NCBI RefSeq assembly: GCF_029689925.1
Contig: NZ_CP121445.1
Span: 6,568,501-6,632,500, forward strand
Origin: Anaerocolumna sp. AGMB13025
GTDB lineage: Bacteria; Bacillota; Clostridia; Lachnospirales; Lachnospiraceae
Reading direction: 5' to 3'
Length of the DNA: 64,000 nucleotides
Made by a program: the position numbers and the translations under genes. The notes under the pieces were generated by a model. That model saw only the letters and a list, made by a program, of their open reading frames with translations. It made no database searches and was not told the origin of the DNA. Of this stretch, positions 60,213-64,000 are shown one piece after another. The first letter of the stretch is position 1. The number at the start of each line of letters is the position of its first letter.

Positions 60213-60598
60213 AAAACCTCCCATAATTTTATATTTAACTTTTGCTGCCCTTCTTCACTGTCAGAAACCTGTTATTATCGCATAATCTTTAACTATGCTT
60301 AATCATATCTCCTATTTATCTCCTATTTATTTACCATTTAACTCCTATCCAATCGATATACTTATTTTATTTGTAAACCGTTTCACTTTAACCTGTCTTT
60401 TCACGGCATAACTTAACTGTATTATACTTCTATCATAACATCTCTTTCCTATTTGTCAATTACTTCCACACAGCCCTATACCAGACATCCGATGCAAGAT
60501 AACACAATCTTACCAGTTCGAATCAAAATCCCAGGGGTTAAATCCTCTTACGGGTTTGTGGTCTCGTTATACGTACAAAATAGGACTGCTGCAAAATA
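60213..60598. other. Leader and promoter region of MoxR operon
   Basis: No gene. Holds the promoter at 60432-60459 and a ~215-nt leader in which no riboswitch is recognised. Confidence 0.4.
60432..60459 (-). promoter_or_regulatory. Promoter of MoxR operon
   Basis: Minus-strand TTGACA (60459-60454), 16-bp spacer, TATGAT (60437-60432), with GTATAAT a few bases later. Confidence 0.6.
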
Positions 60599-60712
60599 TC
60601 AGATACCAACCTGGACATAGAATAAGGATTATATTTTGAAATACTATCTATAAAATATTTCAATAATATAATCCTTATTTTATGCCAGATCATTTAGTCT
60701 TATGGTCTGAAA
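60599..60712. repeat. Long inverted repeat D (114 bp)
   Basis: TGGACATAGAATAAGG and the following ATTATATT..TGAAATA (60613-60644) pair with 60657-60688; TCAGA..CCA/TGGTCTGA closes it. It is preceded by AGGACTGCTGCAAAAT, as in C. It lies just after the chemoreceptor stop. Confidence 0.8.
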
Positions 60713-60719
60713 AACCAAT

Positions 60720-62504
60720 TTAGAGCTTAAACTGCTCCACCGCTACCGTTAACTTGTATGACAAGTCCTTTAATTCTCCGGAATGGGTTGAAACCTCCTC
60801 CATCTGAGCCAGCTGTTCCTGTGAAGAAGCAGAAACCTCCTCGGCAGCCGCTGAGGTCTGCTGGGTAGACGCTGAGATACTGCCCATGATATCAACAATT
60901 TCGTCCTTTCTATCCTTCATAGAAGTACTTTCTGAATTGATTTCGTTCACATAGTGAAGAACTTCCTTTAAGGAACTAGAAATCTGGGTAAAAGCATGTT
61001 TGGTATCGTTAACAGCCGTATTTTGCTCCTGTGCTACTTCACGTACCAGCTCCATGGTACTTACAGAAGAATTGGAATACGTATGGATTTCAGCTATGAT
61101 TTCTTTAATTTCACCAACTGCATTACCGGATTGTTCCGCAAGCTTTCTGATTTCTTCCGCAACTACGGCAAAGCCTTTTCCTGCTTCACCGGCTCTGGCC
61201 GCCTCAATGGAAGCGTTTAAGGCTAAAAGATTCGTCTGCTGTGAGATTTGAGTTATGGTCTCAGTAATAACATTAATTTTCTTACTGCTTTCACTGACCT
61301 TACCGATTACTTCACTGATTTCTTTGGTTGCTTCATTATTTTTCTGAGTGGATTCCGTTAATTTTTCAACTGCAAGGAGACCCGCATCACTTAGTTTATT
61401 GGTGGCATCCGTTGTTTTATTCATTACCTCGGCAGAGTCTGCTACTGCTTCGATACTGTCCGAAAGGAGATTTACCTTGCCTACCGCACTTTGGGTATCG
61501 GCGGCTTCTTCCCCTACTGCAAGAGCCACTTCATTCATTGTAGTCGCTACTTCATTGATTGCCCGTTTCGTTTCCTCCGTAATAGTAGCAAGGGAGTCAG
61601 AGAAGTTCATAACCGTTTCAGAGGAATCTTTCATGGTACCTAGAAGGGATTTCATATTCTTTAACATTAGATTAAACGACTCTGCCAGAATACCCGTCTC
61701 ATCCTTATTCGTAACCTTAAGTTCGAAAAGCTGTAAGTTACCCTGGGACACTTCCTTTAAGTTGCTGCTGATTTTATTAATAGGCGCGGCGATATGCCTT
61801 GAAAATAAAATAATGACAGCAAGACCGATTAGGATAGAGACGATTATTATAGTTACTAACACTTGTAAGATTTCAGCAGAACCTGCATTATAGTCCGACA
61901 TATAAGCTCCGGCAGATACAATCCAGCCCCAGTTCGGGTCCTGTTCCTGATAGGATATTTTCTCTCCTAACTTCTCTGTATTTGGAAGGGTCCAGGTGTA
62001 GAATACGAAGCCTCCTCCGTTTTTCGCAGCCTTAATCTGTTCCTGTACCAGTTTAAAACCATTTCCGCTTTTATCCTCCACATCCCAGACGTTCTTGCCT
62101 TCTAAAGAGGGATGGGCAACCTCCAGACCCGCCTCATCGTAAACAATGAAATAACCATTCTTACCCAGGTCAATATTCTTATTGATCGTCCGCTTTCCTT
62201 CGCTGTCCTTTTCACCCAACAGGTATGCCTTAACTTCTTCCTGGGCCTCTTCTAGGGATTTGCTTCCGGCTGAGACTTCCTTTTGTTTTGCTTCAATTAA
62301 CTGGAGTGCCTGGCGTACGCTGTTCTTTAGGATTATTTCCCCTTTCTTATCCAGTTCGGACTTTGCAATCTGATAGTTTACAAGTCCTGCTGCCAGCAGC
62401 GGGATAATTAAGAGCAGCGTGGTCATTAGAATAAGTTTAGTACGAATCGTAGTCCGTACCTGCCGTTTTGCTTTCGTTTTCATCTTTTGTGTTCTCCGAT
62501 TCAT
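60720..62504 (-). CDS. Methyl-accepting chemotaxis protein with Cache sensor
   Basis: 594 residues. Membrane segment 1 ([21 protein letters not shown]), a periplasmic-type Cache domain ([45 protein letters not shown]), segment 2 ([20 protein letters not shown]), HAMP, and a signalling domain with the hairpin tip [40 protein letters not shown]. Signals small-molecule levels to CheA. Ligand unknown. Confidence 0.93.
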   Translation of the reverse strand: MNRRTQKMKTKAKRQVRTTIRTKLILMTTLLLIIPLLAAGLVNYQIAKSELDKKGEIILKNSVRQALQLIEAKQKEVSAGSKSLEEAQEEVKAYLLGEKDSEGKRTINKNIDLGKNGYFIVYDEAGLEVAHPSLEGKNVWDVEDKSGNGFKLVQEQIKAAKNGGGFVFYTWTLPNTEKLGEKISYQEQDPNWGWIVSAGAYMSDYNAGSAEILQVLVTIIIVSILIGLAVIILFSRHIAAPINKISSNLKEVSQGNLQLFELKVTNKDETGILAESFNLMLKNMKSLLGTMKDSSETVMNFSDSLATITEETKRAINEVATTMNEVALAVGEEAADTQSAVGKVNLLSDSIEAVADSAEVMNKTTDATNKLSDAGLLAVEKLTESTQKNNEATKEISEVIGKVSESSKKINVITETITQISQQTNLLALNASIEAARAGEAGKGFAVVAEEIRKLAEQSGNAVGEIKEIIAEIHTYSNSSVSTMELVREVAQEQNTAVNDTKHAFTQISSSLKEVLHYVNEINSESTSMKDRKDEIVDIMGSISASTQQTSAAAEEVSASSQEQLAQMEEVSTHSGELKDLSYKLTVAVEQFKL

Positions 62505-62507
62505 TTT

Positions 62508-64000
62508 TTAGTTCGTAACTGTCACCTTATTAAGATGCCATATATCCCTGACATATTCGAGTATGGTTCTATCCGATGAGAATTTACCGCACTTTGCCGT
62601 ATTTAAAAGGGCTGATTTTGCCCAGTTCTCCTTGTTAGCATATGCCTGTTCCACCTTTTTCTGAGCCTCCTCGTAAGCCCTGAAATCCTTTAAAATAAAA
62701 TACTGATCTGCCGGTTCTCCTCCCCTTGGCTCTAATAAGGACTGATAAAGCTCCCTAAACAGCTCCTTATTTTCCCCGGTATACTGCCCATTTATCAACT
62801 GATCCACAACCATTTTAATTTCCTCATCCGTATCATAAATATCCTTTGAATGATAGCTCCCGGATTGTTGGCAGCTTATTACCTCATCAGAGCTTAATCC
62901 AAATATAAAGGCATTGGAAAGACCTACTTCCTCCACAATTTCCACATTGGCACCGTCCATGGTCCCAAGGGTCAATGCTCCATTTAACATAAATTTCATA
63001 TTACCGGTTCCAGAAGCTTCCTTACTGGCCGTTGAAATCTGCTCGGAAACATCCGCTGCCGCAAATAAAAGCTCAGCATTTGAAACCCGGTAATTTTCTA
63101 TAAATACTACTTTGATTTTATCATGGATGGCTTTATCCTTATTGATTACTTCTGCCACGCTGTTAATTAACTTAATGATGGCTTTCGCTCTGCTGTAACC
63201 GGCAGAAGCTTTTGCTCCGAAGATAAAGGTCCTTTTTGTAAACTCCATTTCGGGATTTTTCTTAAGTTTATTATAAAGATGCATAACGTGGAGAATATTA
63301 AGGAGCTGGCGTTTATATTCATGAAGCCGTTTCACCTGGATATCAAAAATGGAATCAGGGTCTACCTCGATACCATTATGTATTTTGATATATTCGGCAA
63401 GCCGCAGCTTGTTCTGATATTTAATCTCCATAAATTCCTTAAGGCTTTTTTCCTCTTCTGCTAATGGGCTTAGTTGGTTTATACAGGACAAATCAGTAAT
63501 CCAGCCATCACCGATTTTATCGGTTACCCAGGCGGCTAAGAGCGGATTACCATGAAGTAAAAACCTCCGCTGGGTGATACCATTGGTTTTATTATTGAAT
63601 TTGTAAGGGTACATCTGATAAAAATCTTTCAGCTCCTGATTCTTAAGTATCTCCGTATGAAGTTTGGCCACACCGTTAACAGAAAAGCTGCTTATAATAG
63701 CCAAATGTGCCATTCTGACCTGCCCGTTATAAAGCACCGCCATTTTCTCTGCTTTCGTAGAATCATCAGGGTAGCGCATACGTACCTCAATTAAAAACCG
63801 TCGGTTAATTTCCTCAACAATCTGATAGATTCTTGGCAGCAGTTTAGAGAATAAATCAATGGGCCATTTTTCCAAAGCCTCCGACATAATGGTATGATTC
63901 GTATAAGCACAGGTTTTACCGGTAACTTCCCAGGCTTCCTCCCAGCTAAGAGAATATTCATCCAGTAAGATACGCATCAGCTCTGCCACGGTAACCGTAG
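62508..64000 (-). CDS. glgP: Glycogen/alpha-glucan phosphorylase, 5' end beyond window
   Basis: About 497 codons of the C-terminal part; the frame runs open to the right edge (TVTVAELMRILLDE precedes the possible internal GTG at 63989, typical of an ongoing phosphorylase). NGITQRRFLLHGNPLLAAWVTDKIG, FIGAKASAGYSRAKAIIKLIN-type FGAKASAGY, and the PLP-lysine segment EASGTGNMKFMLNGALTLGTMDGANVEI identify GT35. It releases glucose-1-phosphate from storage glucan. The stop is 4 bp before the chemoreceptor start. Confidence 0.95.
   Translation of the reverse strand, partial: TVTVAELMRILLDEYSLSWEEAWEVTGKTCAYTNHTIMSEALEKWPIDLFSKLLPRIYQIVEEINRRFLIEVRMRYPDDSTKAEKMAVLYNGQVRMAHLAIISSFSVNGVAKLHTEILKNQELKDFYQMYPYKFNNKTNGITQRRFLLHGNPLLAAWVTDKIGDGWITDLSCINQLSPLAEEEKSLKEFMEIKYQNKLRLAEYIKIHNGIEVDPDSIFDIQVKRLHEYKRQLLNILHVMHLYNKLKKNPEMEFTKRTFIFGAKASAGYSRAKAIIKLINSVAEVINKDKAIHDKIKVVFIENYRVSNAELLFAAADVSEQISTASKEASGTGNMKFMLNGALTLGTMDGANVEIVEEVGLSNAFIFGLSSDEVISCQQSGSYHSKDIYDTDEEIKMVVDQLINGQYTGENKELFRELYQSLLEPRGGEPADQYFILKDFRAYEEAQKKVEQAYANKENWAKSALLNTAKCGKFSSDRTILEYVRDIWHLNKVTVTN

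Overview
The window looks like chromosome from an anaerobic, spore-forming, low-GC Firmicute, most likely a Lachnospiraceae-type Clostridium (Lachnoclostridium/Anaerocolumna-like). This is inferred from AGGAGG-type ribosome binding sites, several [FeFe]-hydrogenase systems including a trimeric NAD-linked one, a SpoIIQ-like degenerate LytM protein, an Opp peptide importer, AgrC/LytTR-type signalling and glycogen phosphorylase. No rRNA, tRNA or CRISPR array was recognised.

Layout. 1-4.7 kb: a partial secreted BIG2-domain protein, an ABC-F ATPase behind a long leader with a 16-codon peptide and an intrinsic terminator (attenuator-like), a tiny holin-like toxin, a VOC protein and an AraC regulator. 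4.9-12.7 kb: an AT-rich accessory block apparently inserted into the leader of queT. A perfect 36-bp direct repeat, which is the core of a preQ1-I riboswitch, lies at both ends, and no integrase is present inside. The block holds two gene modules, each followed by a related ~85-bp hairpin repeat. The first is a retron-like unit (OLD-family ATPase-TOPRIM protein, a candidate msr-msd RNA with its own promoter, retron-type reverse transcriptase). The second is an unfamiliar operon of a PD-(D/E)XK-like/winged-helix protein, a Ser/Thr kinase and a TIM-barrel-like protein. This is the strongest candidate for an undescribed system.

13-22 kb: MFS efflux pump with its TetR regulator and two operators, an Hsp70-like protein paired with a giant J-like/TPR protein, and asparaginyl-tRNA synthetase. 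22-44 kb: a hydrogenase region. A [2Fe-2S] protein, a PAS-containing sensory-type hydrogenase, a SpoIIE-type phosphatase and a monomeric hydrogenase form the first operon, behind a promoter with a Rex-like operator. After an AgrC/LytTR pair, an M3 peptidase, an ANT(6)-like enzyme and a lipoprotein come a second sensory-type hydrogenase with DRTGG, PHP and RsbW-like proteins, and then the NuoE/NuoF/HydA trimeric hydrogenase with a second Rex-like site. Together they suggest redox-sensed, phospho-signalling control of H2 metabolism.

44-64 kb: a group II intron reverse-transcriptase relic, the oppABCDF operon with an attenuator-like hairpin and a pseudoknot-like spacer, a membrane GDPD, a SpoIIQ-like protein, the MoxR-DUF58-transglutaminase operon, a Cache chemoreceptor and the 3' part of glycogen phosphorylase. 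Long intergenic inverted repeats (about 110-285 bp) recur at 22.1, 30.6, 50.9, 51.3 and 60.6 kb, and a 173-bp MITE-like element with 12-bp terminal inverted repeats and an 8-bp duplication sits at 34.9 kb.
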